Shown here: piece by piece, positions 1-9,948 of the stretch | How the letters are laid out: every line of letters starts with the position of its first letter | Numbering within the stretch: position 1 is the first letter of the stretch | Assembly (NCBI GenBank): GCA_963971425.1 | Contig: OZ020517.1 | Location: 21,586,462-21,650,461 of the forward strand | Source of the DNA: Bryoerythrophyllum caledonicum | Lineage: Eukaryota > Streptophyta > Bryopsida > Pottiales > Pottiaceae | Direction of reading: 5' to 3' | Length of the DNA stretch: 64,000 bases | Notes under the pieces: generated by a model | Told to the model about the DNA's origin: nothing | Database searches by the model: none | The model's input: only the letters and a program-made list of their open reading frames with translations | Made by a program: the position numbers and the translations under genes

Positions 1-148
1 CGTCACCGGGCACAACGTGCTGGAAAACATGTCCCTGGAGACTGAGAACAAGTGGATCAACGTGGCCATCATGGCCGGGTTCGCCGTTGCCTACCGATTG
101 ATGTGCTTCGCGGTGTTGCACTTCAAGCTCGTCAAGCAGCACCGATGA
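1..148 (+). CDS. ABCG (WBC) half-size ABC transporter, C-terminal end (partial)
   Basis: Only the last 48 codons are inside the window; the frame starts at base 2 and ends with TGA at 146-148. The peptide runs from VTGHNVLENMSLE through a hydrophobic helix (AIMAGFAVAYRLMCFAVLHF) to a basic tail ending KQHR. A short extracellular loop, a final transmembrane helix with a Tyr-Arg pair near its middle, and a basic stop is how plant ABCG half-transporters end. These are plasma-membrane exporters of lipids, cutin or wax precursors, or hormones. The ATPase domain and the other helices lie upstream of the window, so the substrate cannot be judged. The assignment rests on a short tail and is moderately confident. 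Confidence 0.6.
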   Translation, partial: VTGHNVLENMSLETENKWINVAIMAGFAVAYRLMCFAVLHFKLVKQHR

Positions 149-155
149 TAGCACT

Positions 156-260
156 CAGTCCGAGTTTCTGATGATTCATTCCGAGTTTCTGATGAATCAG
201 TCCGAGTTTCTGATGATTCAGTCCAAGTTTCTGATGAATCAGTCCGGGTTTCTGATGATT
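156..260. repeat. 21-bp tandem repeat, five units, just after the ABCG stop codon
   Basis: Five contiguous 21-bp units (starts at 156, 177, 198, 219 and 240) built on CAGTCCGAGTTTCTGATGAT. Units 1, 3 and 5 end in GATT and units 2 and 4 end in GAAT, so there is a 42-bp higher-order alternation. It lies within the probable 3' UTR of the ABCG gene. A serine-rich open frame on the minus strand here is only the repeat read backwards. Confidence 0.9.
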
Positions 261-1338
261 TAGGTCTGCATGGATGCATATTCTGGACGTCAGCTCCTGT
301 AAGTAACAACCACGAATAAAACGTAGTTCAGGGGATAGAGGATGGGATCAATTACATTGATGATAGAACTAAATGTAGGCTAGTTGAGATCCAGGATGTC
401 TAGTATTCACCTTTATGCAATGGAGTTTTAATTTGTACATTGTATCTCTCTGTAGGTTGCCTTCAGGAAATTAATTCGTTTGGCTAACTAAATGTAGCTG
501 GCGGTTGAATATTAGTCGATGTCAGCTTCATGGGATCATGAAATTGGCAGCATTCTCAGTTGTTCGGTCTCTGATGGCATTCAATGTGTGAACAAGAATG
601 AAGCCGCCCGTATTACGACTTCAGTACATGTACGAATACATATGGTATACTATGAATACCTCTGGTATTAGGACTTCAGTGCATGTATGAATACCTATGG
701 TAAATCGACAACTCGCACGCGCCGGAAAATCGTATTCCTTGATACCAAATCGGCCTCCGGTGTAGTAACGGCTTTGGGAACCAATGCCCAGAACGTTCCA
801 GGTTCTCAAATCCAGGTTCACTAACGGCTTTAGGGTGCCCCATAAAATCTATGTGGTCGTGTGGGTTTTTGGGGTCCTATACCTGGTTTGGCACCGCCTC
901 CTCCTTCGTTGTGGTAGCCTGCGGACTCGTGTGAGCTCCTCGTCCTTCCCCTCGATCGCTTTCCTGCCTCTAGAGAATGGTCTTCTCTAACAATCTCCTT
1001 TCCCACTGCTCGCTCCAGCATTTCACCGTTTCGCATTTGCGCCAGTAACGCGCCCGATCTCGTTTCCCGAGTAGCACCACAGGTAACAGGAAGGAAAACC
1101 TCCGAGAGTTTGTAGGGTTTGTCGCAATTTTGTGGGTAACGGAATTTGGCGTTGGGAGCTCTTTCAAATTTGGGTAGGTTTTGGTTTGGCTGCGTTTTGG
1201 GTTTGCATTCTACGTGTGAAGTGGTTTTTCCTCGTGAATTTTTTTTTTCGAGGGCGGTTTTGCGATTGCGGTGGTGGGAATTTTGGTGGGTTTTCATGGG
1301 TTTGGGCTGACTTGGAGGTGGTTTGCAGATTTGGAATC
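261..1338. other. Intergenic region and ISCU promoter/leader
   Basis: No gene was recognised. An imperfect 37-bp direct repeat (611-647 and 666-702, period 55 bp) containing GACTTCAGT and CATATGGTA-type segments lies at 611-702. From about 1130 to 1338 the plus strand is T- and G-rich, as expected for a transcribed plant 5' leader before the ISCU start codon. Confidence 0.6.
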
Positions 1339-2328
1339 ATGTTGGCACAGTTTGTGAAGGGGATTGCGCGAGTGGGGTCTTCAGCTGGACAAGTGTCCCG
1401 CGGCGCCGTCGTCTCTGGACAGAGGGCTTACCATGAGAAGGTAAGTATTCGAATTGGTTGAATTGTAGCTGAGTTGTAGGATTGGTGTCCTCTACCTTAG
1501 TTTATGTGGTTCTGTCCACTTTTCTATGAGGAGACGTGAGTTGTTTGGTTGTTGGATGCAGCATGGTTTCCTTTTTGTGGCTTGTAGGGTTGGTTAGAAG
1601 TTTGGAAACTGAGCAGCTCTGGTTGCAGGTTGTAGACCACTACGACAACCCCCGGAATGTTGGGTCGTTTGACAAGAATGATCCCAACGTTGGAACTGGT
1701 TTGGTGGGCGCTCCAGCGTGTGGAGACGTCATGAAGCTGCAGATCAAGGTGGACGAGAAGACCGGGGACATCATCGACGCCTGCTTCAAGACCTTCGGAT
1801 GCGGCTCTGCCATCGCCTCGTCTTCAGTTGGTATGCATACATTCTTGTTCAGGCAGTGTGGTTACATAGGTTAATTATTCGATGTTTCATGGAGTACCCC
1901 TTTGACCTCTTTTGTGTGCAGATTCCAATATAACTCTTGCTTTCTATTGTTTGTGGTTGCAGCTTCTGAGTGGATCAAGGGGAGGCCCATCGATGAGGCA
2001 GTGAGCATCAAGAACAGGTTAGCAAGCTTTCTTCCGAATACTGGATCGAGTTTGAGAGCAGTGCGTATTACGGATATGTTGCTTAGGAAGGGGATAAGAA
2101 CAATTTGTATACGTGTTTAATGTTTTCTTTTGTTGATTCTTTGCTGAAGTTGGTTTTGTAACTTCCTGCAGTGAGATTGCGAAGCATTTGTCTTTGCCGC
2201 CTGTGAAGCTGCATTGCAGCATGCTCGCCGAGGATGCCATCAAAGCGGCAATCAAGGACTACAAGTCCAAGAAGGCGAAGGCCGGAAGCGAAGCGTCTCA
2301 GAACGAGCCTGTGGCTGCAACGGCTTAA
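1339..2328 (+). CDS. ISU1: Mitochondrial iron-sulfur cluster scaffold protein ISCU/ISU
   Basis: Four exons: 1339-1440, 1629-1830, 1963-2017 and 2172-2328, giving 171 residues. All introns are GT-AG and phases agree. ISCU is the mitochondrial matrix scaffold on which the NFS1-ISD11-frataxin complex builds a [2Fe-2S] cluster, later released by HSCA/HSCB-type chaperones. Residues 1-34 (exon 1) are rich in Arg, Ser and Ala, as in a mitochondrial presequence. The three cluster cysteines are C65 (APACGD), C92 (FGCGS) and C135 (KLHCSM), with conserved D67. LPPVK (128-132), the chaperone recognition motif, is present. The C-terminal 20 residues are Lys/Ala-rich and less conserved. Length and motifs match plant ISU1-3. 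It is convergent with the Nudix gene, with about 730 bp between the stop codons. Confidence 0.96.
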
Positions 2329-3056
2329 GGAAATCACTTCGACTTGTAGCATATGCGGTACGCAGATAACATGATTTTAAGCTTAAGATGATGCTGAAGA
2401 CTATCTGTACTGATGTCCCGGCAAAGTTCTAGCTGTCAGCACTGTAAATGTGGCTGATGAACTGGGTTCATAAAGGTTGATTCGTTCTTCCACTAAGACG
2501 TTTCAGTGCTAGTACAGCTGCAGTTTTAGAATCAGCTCTGCAAGTGTTGCGTGATGGACGAATGCGCCAGATGTGCATTCCAGGCTGAACGGGATTTTTT
2601 CAGTTGAGAAGTTAATATTCGTAGCCAATTTAAGTTGGTTCTTGTTTTTTCAGCCTTGAATTTAAATAGATGCTTTCGACTTGAACATCTTGACTACTAT
2701 AGTTGTTGTGTACGACATGAAGCAGTAAACTTTCATCTTTTCTCAGATTCTCCATTAATCAGTGAACTGTAGAACAAGAAAATTCATGGTTTCACTGGTT
2801 TGGTCACCAATTTCTCAGGTGGCACGGTGATGGGATTACGATGTTCCTGGCTACGCACCATATTGTGCTAATGTGTGGCTGATGACACAGCTTGGGGACG
2901 TGCTTGTGAAGCTAAGTTTGGAGTATAACCAAATTTCTTTTATCAGAATATAGAAAGTGTATGTTGCAATTGCAGATTCTCTTCGTTTCTATCAGAAACA
3001 GTATCACTAGCACACCTACCAATAATAATTTTCTCAAACCACTGAAGACCAATTTG
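2329..3056. other. Convergent 3' ends of ISCU (+) and Nudix gene (-)
   Basis: There is no further gene here. The stretch should hold both 3' UTRs. AT-rich tracts near 2660-2770 and 2930-3000 are plausible polyadenylation zones. No repeat of note was seen. Confidence 0.5.
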
Positions 3057-5095
3057 CTAATGACACTCACCACTTCGCAAGCTGTGCAGAAGGTGTAAAT
3101 AATCGGGCTGATCTGGATGAATGATTCTGGAGAAAAACAATTAACTGTGAGATCAACTTTCAACGTTGGAAAGCATGAAATTGAACAAGTACTGTAGTTT
3201 ATTTGTCTGAAGAGCTCACCCATGACGGAATAGAAAATCAATGACAACCAGGGCACAATTGGGTTTGTAGCGCTGGGAAGTGCGGATCACTTCTGCCACT
3301 TCATCTACAGGCAACAGCTCAAAGCTCTCCACTTCGCCATCTACAGCAATACCACAGACGGTCAATATCATGAACATAAATTTCAGTAAAAGAGATGTTG
3401 CCTTCACACCTTTATTCGAGGGTTGGAAATCCGCCGGCAGCTCCAAATCGTAGCAGAAAAGAACGTCCCTCTTGAACGCTTCACCTTTGATCTGCTCATA
3501 AGCGACAGCTCCTACAGAAGTAGCCCTGTAACCAACATGACCTTTTAGTGGAAGAAATAAGAAACTGGTTGGATTAGGGGTTACATTCTACAAACCTAGA
3601 AGCAAGTGCTGCAGGTATTGCAGCTTCCTCATCACATTCTTTGATAAGATTCTCCTTGCAGCTAATCCCTTCAGACTGCAAGCAAGAAAAGCATCAGTAA
3701 ATCAATCAAACGTGAGAGATGAAGGAAGCTGATGGGACAAGATCTGACCTGCCCACCGGCAACAAGGTGGTCAAGCATGCCTGGGAACGTCTGCTTCGTT
3801 GCACTCCGCTTCGCAACCCAAAGACGTTTCTCTCCACCCACTTGAACGTAACCGTTCATGTGCACCCCATATGCCTGTTCAGTTTTGCTCCCATCAGATG
3901 GGAAAAACCTAGGTGGATGCAAAATTGAAGTAGAGTGGGAACGAAGAAGAGTACTTTTGTGCCGAAGAACGGAACAGCTGCACGCTCAAGAGTGAAGAGA
4001 GGACGCCCTCCAAAACTGGTCACAACTGGGTAATGCTGCACACAACAACCAGGATAAGCTTGGTTGAGTTCATATCATCTTGGATTGGCTGCTGCTACAA
4101 TTTGCTCACGTTGCATCATTGAGCTGTTAGTACCTCATTGCGCCATCCGGGAACTAAGCCCTCCGTTTCGAGGGTGCGCAGCACGCTTTCCACAGCCTCA
4201 GTGCGTTCTCTCGGTGAGCGCAGGAGTTCGTGCAATGTGACCCAGCCAGCTTGGCCTTGCTCATCATTGACAGTAGTAAAAACCTCAGGAAACCGTCTCA
4301 GATGCTTCAAGAATCTGCCACAACATGTGACCTTAATCAACATGCCAGAAATGCAATGCAAACGACATTCTAAAACACAATGCCGCATATCATACCTTGG
4401 GTGGATGTACCCGATTTTGCTGTCTTCAAGAATAAATGGCAGGAATTCCACCTGCTTATCCTGCAAAAGTGAAGCTGGATAACATACTCAACATTCAAGC
4501 GTTCATAACCATAGTTTAGGGTTTATTGTATGTCAAGGTTTGGAGTTTAGCCCTAAAACGTCAGAAGGTCACAGTACTCTACATGTATGGTGTCGTATTT
4601 GAACATGATAAGGTTCAGATGAAAGTTCACATGTTAGTTGAAGAATCTTCAATCCAAAGGTGTACGTCTTGCTAAAGTGTTTATTCTACAGAGTGAAATA
4701 CGTGCCTGACGTTTAAGGGTTAAATGGAACGTTACAGAGATGGAGGAGACAGGAAGTCAAGGGCGATTTTCAGCAAAATTTCCTCCGGAGATCAACTTCA
4801 CTAACAAATTAGAAATCATAATTCGAGGTTTGAGAGTCCGAAAAGATCAACACAGCAGAAAAAGGAAGAAAGGAAAGAAGGAAGGAGAAGTTACCCGGCC
4901 AGCATTGCAGATATGGACATGTTGCCAGAAGCCCTGAAGCTCGTCGTCGACTGCTGCTGCGGTCGCCTGCACACTCATGGTCCTGCAACCCCGCACTCTC
5001 GGAACGTGATTGCGTTGGATCAATCTCCGCTCGCGTTGGCCTCCCGATGCCGGAGGCTTGAAGAAGCGGGAGACTCCGGTCATGACCACCGCCAT
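3057..5095 (-). CDS. Plastid-type Nudix hydrolase with N-terminal DUF4743 (AtNUDT20/24-like)
   Basis: Nine exons on the minus strand: 4895-5095, 4396-4460, 4134-4314, 3955-4035, 3749-3874, 3596-3675, 3410-3525, 3220-3340 and 3057-3126. They sum to 1041 nt (346 residues) with consistent phases. The ATG at 5095 was chosen because the frame further upstream has no earlier ATG. Residues 1-50 are Arg/Ser/Ala-rich, like a transit peptide. Residues about 55-175 match DUF4743 (DELQGFWQHVHICNAG, EGLVPGWRNEHYP). The Nudix part begins at AYGVHMNGYV. The Nudix box (about 216-238) keeps the catalytic glutamates in KECDEEAAI but has Lys for Arg and Ala for Gly, as this family tends to. The protein ends in LRSGECH. 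Relatives hydrolyse nucleoside-diphosphate derivatives, with damaged thiamine diphosphate reported for close homologues; the substrate here is inferred. Intron 1 carries a MITE (4551-4719). Confidence 0.92.
4551..4719. mobile_element. MITE family A, copy 1 (in Nudix intron 1)
   Basis: The terminal inverted repeat reads CCCTAAAACGTCAG on the left and CTGACGTTTAAGGG on the right, with TTAA at 4720-4723 and a decayed TTAG at 4547-4550. The interior (ACATGTATGGTGTCGTATTT, AACATGATAAGGTTCAGA) matches, in reverse orientation, the copy at 18178-18406. It is non-coding. TTAA flanks with a CCC start resemble piggyBac-type ends, but no transposase was seen. Confidence 0.75.
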
Positions 5096-6393
5096 GGCTG
5101 GATTTTTACTCACAATGGGTGGCAAGAGCCCTGAACCCTAAACCCTCAACTTTCATTCCAACTTCAGGTCAAGGTCAAGTTCACTTTTTTTCTAGGCTAT
5201 TGCAATCAGCGAAGGATCTGCGACTTGCTATTTCCCGTACATGACTGGTGACTACCGACAGTGTGAACGATTGCTGCAGAAAATAATAATACAATATAAT
5301 TAAAAGTAGCTCTTTTCTTCTCAGTCTTATCATATGATGAAAAAATCTTTAAAAATTCATCACTTTTCTCACAGAAATCATTGTAGTTTGTTACTGCCTC
5401 AATCGATTGATGGGTTAGATGGAGGAAAGCATAGCTCAACTAACTTAATGCAAATCAATCCGACGGTTCAATCCGCGGTGGCTCCCAAAAACTGGTCTCA
5501 TCGATCACATTCTGGTTCCTTTGTCATTAAAGGATTAATTTGTGGTAAAGGTGGTGATTCTGGCTGAACTCAAAATAGAAAGCGGGATCCGGAACTATGG
5601 AAAATTTGAGGGATGCACAGAATAGTCGACGAAGACCAACGAGAAGGCCAACTAGAGATTGACGAGAGGGACGAGAGGCGGACGAAAGAGGGACGAGAGG
5701 TGGCGAGCGAGCGTTGCGAGAGAAGGAAGAAGCAGGCGTTGCGCGCTTCGCGAGAGCGGATCTAGCGAGAGTCGGAGCTCATCTCGCGCGGAGCTCGAAC
5801 CTGTCGTTGTGCCATCGGCGGAGGGCCGGCTGAGTTGCTGCTGATGTTGTGCCTCAGCTCACACACTCTGCCAATCTTTTCTCTTGCGGTGGGATCTCCT
5901 CGCTTCGTGAGAGGCAGGATTCGCCTCAACTCGGAGCCGCAGCAGCGTCCACGAGGTATGGTGCTCTCACTACCACCTCCCGTTCTGGTTGATTGCGCTC
6001 CGGTGTGGTGTTCGTGTCTCTGTGGTGGATCTGAGATGGGATTGTGGCGGGGAGACTCTGGATTGAACGTGGTGGGTTAGGGTTGAGGTCGAGCGAGAAT
6101 TTGGCTCTGAATTTGGAGATCTACAGGTCGTGATTCATATCGTGATAGCTACAGATCTGGGTATTCATTCTGTAATGAGCTATGGTCTTGTGTGAGCTAA
6201 TGAAACCGACAAGCCAGTTTAACCTGGATCGGCGGAGTTGCTAATGGAGTAACTGTGGACTCGAATTGTGCTGCAGTTCGATGCAAAAGTGGAGACAGCT
6301 GTGTGATTGGTCTTCTTCATCGGCTTTACAGAGAAGTGAGCGGATTGTGCATTTTTTTGAGGTTCGTTCTTGACGGTTCAGCGAGGAAAGAAT
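5096..6393. other. Divergent promoter region and EXO70 leader
   Basis: This region lies between the Nudix start (minus) and the EXO70 start (plus). 5096-5640 is AT-rich and holds no recognised gene. From 5630 the sequence becomes purine-rich, with repeated GACGAGAG-type units to about 5710, then GC-rich to about 6080, as expected of a transcribed 5' UTR. Leader introns are possible but were not resolved. Short open frames here do not resemble known proteins. Confidence 0.5.
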
Positions 6394-9125
6394 ATGTTCG
6401 AAGAACGGAGCTCATCTCTGGCTGCTCGTCGAAACGCTGCCTTGGTGAAGTCGAAGTATTCAGATGACGGTGAGCCAAGTTAACACCGGAAGCTCATCTT
6501 GCATTGTTCCCTTTTTTCCTCTGGATATCCTAATTTATCCTGAGAGCGAGGTTCACATTAAGTTTTGAGGCGTTGACACATTGTTGATGCAGTGGCCACT
6601 TGGGGAGGAATGGCGGAGTCTGAGTTTAGTAGGTTGGCCGCTTCCGAAGCGAAGCTGATAGCTGCAAGGAAGGCGCTCTCTGAGAGCTTAGACAAGACCC
6701 GGGAAGTTGGAGTGGCGTTGAGTAAGTCGGAGATGAAGCTGAAGACGATCAGTGGGAGGCTACAGCCGATTCAGCAAGCCATGGGTCCACTGCTGGACAG
6801 GACGGAGTCAGCCCGGCACTTCGCCGGCCAGATTGAGGGAGCCTTGGGTCCCGCCAGAGAAGTCCTGAAAAAGTTCGAGGAGTTGCGAGCGCTCGAAGTG
6901 ATCCTCATGCGGGAGCCGAAGGAGAATCTCGACGCTTATCTGGTCGGTGTGCAGAGCCTCGACGGGTGTCTCGACTTCGTGAAACTCAACTCCGGAAGCG
7001 CAATCAATCTTGCGCTAGAAGCTGCTGAAGCTGTGGTGCGCAAGGACGCCGTCAGCAAAGCCCGCGGCAACAGGCTTGCCGAGTCCATCGCTATGCTCAA
7101 AACCTACCGCGTAGGTAGGTTCACATCTCTAACCACTACTATTTTTTATTATTCCATTGTGTGACTGGTTTTTCTGATTGGAGTTGTCATCATGCGAGGA
7201 TCCAGGTGAACCGAATACAACGATAGACAGTGGGCTGCTGGGTATCGCTCTGGAGAAACTGGCCAAGGAATTCAAGCGCATCATGGTGCAGCACACTTTG
7301 CCTCTCACGCTTCCTGATCGTTTGGACCCCAAAGAGACTAAGGACGTCATAGAGCAGATTGTTCTACCGCCTGCTGTGCTGAAGCGCTTGCAGGCCATCA
7401 TGCAAAACCTAGCTACCAATGGTGGTCTTGAAAAATGCGTGGAGTCTTACCGAGAGATTCGTAGTACTCGAGCCTTTGTCAGTCTCCAGGTACTAAGAGC
7501 GTTCTAAGATGTGATTTGAATGTCTGTAATGCCTCTTAGCTTTTTGCAGTATCAGATCATGCTGTTTCTTTTTCTGAACATGCTTGCTTGGATGATGTGG
7601 CTGATTTTGCACAGGGGCTGAAGCTGGACTACTTGAAGACCTGCAGCCCTGAGGCTCTTGAGAAGATTGACTGGGACATTCTTCAAACGATGATAGGGAA
7701 ATGGTCCGAGCACATCGAGGTAGCTGTGAAGGTGTTATACGCAAGTGAGAAGAGGCTCTGTGAGCAAGTTTTGGGGAAGGTTGCGAAAGGTGCCTATATC
7801 GACGAATGTTTGTATAAAGTGGCCAGGATTGGGATGGGCCAGTTCATAAGTTTCGGAGAAGGCATCGCTCGTAGTCATCGAGCTCCGGAGAAGCTGTTCA
7901 AACTGCTTGACATGTACGACTCTTTGGACAAATGCATGCCTACAATAAACACTCTGTTTGATGGCGAGTTTTGTCGTGAGCTCCGATCTCAACTGCGAGA
8001 GCTTCAGAAAATGGTAAGCCATTTTAAGTGCAACCAGGCTCATGGATGAAGCACCAGTTTCTGATTGATTACCTTATCGTTAAATTCTTACACGGTCAGA
8101 GCGAATTTCATCTGTTGTGTGCTGCAGATTGTAGCTCAAGCCTGTCGCACGTTCTGGGAGTTCAAACAGTGGGTGGTTGAGCAGCATGAGGGCGCAATGG
8201 CACCTGACGGCAGCGTGACGAAACTCAGCAGCTACGTGGTGAACTATCTCAAATACCTCGTTAGTGACTTCTACAACCCAATTATGGACAAAGTGCTGAA
8301 GATTGAGCAGAGCTGGAGAGGTCAAGGCCGTGGAGAGGACAGCGGGCTCGCGAATGGAGTTCTGTTGTTTATGCAAGCACTTGAGCGGCAGGTCGAAGGA
8401 CGGGCCAAGGAGTATTCAGACCCTGCATTACGACACATCTTTTTGATGAACAATTTGTGGTATATGAGGACACGTTCCAAGAAGTGCGAGCTGGGATCAT
8501 TGTTGGGCGAGCAATGGTTATCTGAACAGCGTCAGAAGGTAAACACACTACTACTTTCAGCCTGCATTTTTGCGAATCTGTTTGAGAGAGATTGCTGTGT
8601 GTATCTGTCTACAGCTTGTTTGTCTTCTCTCGTGAATCATCGTTCTCACCTCCTGGAAATTATATCCCTCTGCAGGTAGAGAATCATGCGTTAGCCTATG
8701 AGCACGAGGTCTGGGGCGGAGTATTGAAGTACCTCAGCAGAGAAGGGTTCAACGCACAAGGAGGGAGGTCGGTGGTTCGCGACCTTGTCCTGAGGCGCGT
8801 CCGTGACTTTACCGCCGCCTTCGACAGCGCTTGCCAGAGACACCAGAGGTGGATCATCGCCGAGGAAGATCTGAAAGAAGGCACCAAGGACGCTGTGGTG
8901 CAGGCAGTTGGCCCCGCTTACAAAAGCTTCCTCTCCACCTTCGATTACCTCTTCGACTCCGGAAACGGGCCCAAGAGCTACTACAAGTATACGCCTGAGA
9001 ACATCGAGCACATGATCACGGAGCTACTGAATGGAAGGCTGGAGTTGTCGCGTGGACCTGGTAGCCAAGGCGCTAGTCACGGGAGACAAGCGCATGTACC
9101 TTACGCAGGAGATGGACACAGATAA
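6394..9125 (+). CDS. EXO70: EXO70 exocyst subunit
   Basis: Six exons: 6394-6469, 6593-7114, 7206-7489, 7615-8013, 8128-8538 and 8676-9125, totalling 2142 nt (713 residues). The second intron could instead use donor 7110/acceptor about 7197; the one used joins AG|GTAGGT to CCAG|GT and keeps frame. EXO70 is the exocyst subunit that binds PI(4,5)P2 at the plasma membrane and tethers secretory vesicles. The N-terminal 100 residues are helical and coiled (LIAARKALSESLDKTREVG), followed by the rod. The Exo70 C-terminal domain fits: FYNPIMDKVLKIEQSW, MNNLWYMRTRSK, LKYLSREGFN, YKYTPENIEHMI. The last 25 residues are unlike usual EXO70 tails and may reflect a different 3' exon. The subfamily was not assigned. 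Confidence 0.93.
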
Positions 9126-9948
9126 CTCATGAGCTGGAACATGAAACCAACAAGATTCTTCACAAGAGTATTTCTCATTCGCTTGAGCCAGAAGAAACAG
9201 GACCGGCTATGTGATCGCCTCAGGAGTACTGGCAAGCTGTTGTTGCAACGGCAAAGCATATGAATCCTCCTACGAAGCGAGCGGCGCATGGATCAGAGGA
9301 AGTGGGAGGTGAGCATCATTCTTCCAGTGCCTGAGTCTGGATTCAATGGCAAAGTGGCCGGAAATGCGACGTTGCAGAGCATGAAATAAGCGACTACATG
9401 ATTGCAGGGAAGAAATGAAATCTTCAATCATGATATCACTGGATTATCACAGCGGTAGAATAATCGGTTGCGCTTCTTGTGTTTGCCATGCAACTCTGCT
9501 CCGATGTTGGATTTACTTTTCACACGAGTGTTGGTATTGACCAGCGATCAGCGTGGAAATATCCGCTGAATAAATAGTGTTAATAAACAATAATGTGTGC
9601 TTCTCTCACTTGAAAGCGTTGATTTAGATTTGGATATAAGCAGGACTGGCATGGAGGAGATCCTCCCTGTGCAGGACCTTGTTAGCTTGAGGGAATCAGA
9701 GATGTTCTTCTAGGTTACGAGGTAGGTGGCGAAAACTGGAAGTTAACCCCTAAGAGACTATATCTCACCAGAAACATGCTCATAATCTGGACGTGTACAA
9801 TGACCTCAGCTCAGATTACATAAAAAAAAAAACTGATACGACGACAGAAAGTGTATATGTTCAGGAACATCTGTCCTTCTACTCCTGCACTAGTAACATT
9901 CCTCTGGCCTTCAGAAACCACCAAGCATGTAGTTTGACCTCCACACCG
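9126..9948. other. EXO70 3' UTR and convergent spacer to the AP2 gene
   Basis: No gene was recognised. The region is of ordinary composition with several AATAAA-like tracts near 9570-9600. A single TTAACCCCTAAGAGA motif near 9743 resembles one end of the TTAA-flanked repeat families but has no partner end. Confidence 0.45.

Noticed and set aside
156-260. Possible CRISPR array
   Set aside because: The units are contiguous with no spacers, and the genome is a plant nuclear one.
91-309. Serine/threonine-rich open frame on the minus strand
   Set aside because: It is the reverse reading of the 21-bp tandem repeat, with no homology-like features.
1536-1874. ISCU as a stand-alone ORF without introns
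   Set aside because: It reads through introns at both ends; the four-exon model restores the full conserved protein.
8691-9011. Minus-strand ORF opposite the EXO70 last exon
   Set aside because: The plus frame matches EXO70; the antisense frame has no recognisable feature.
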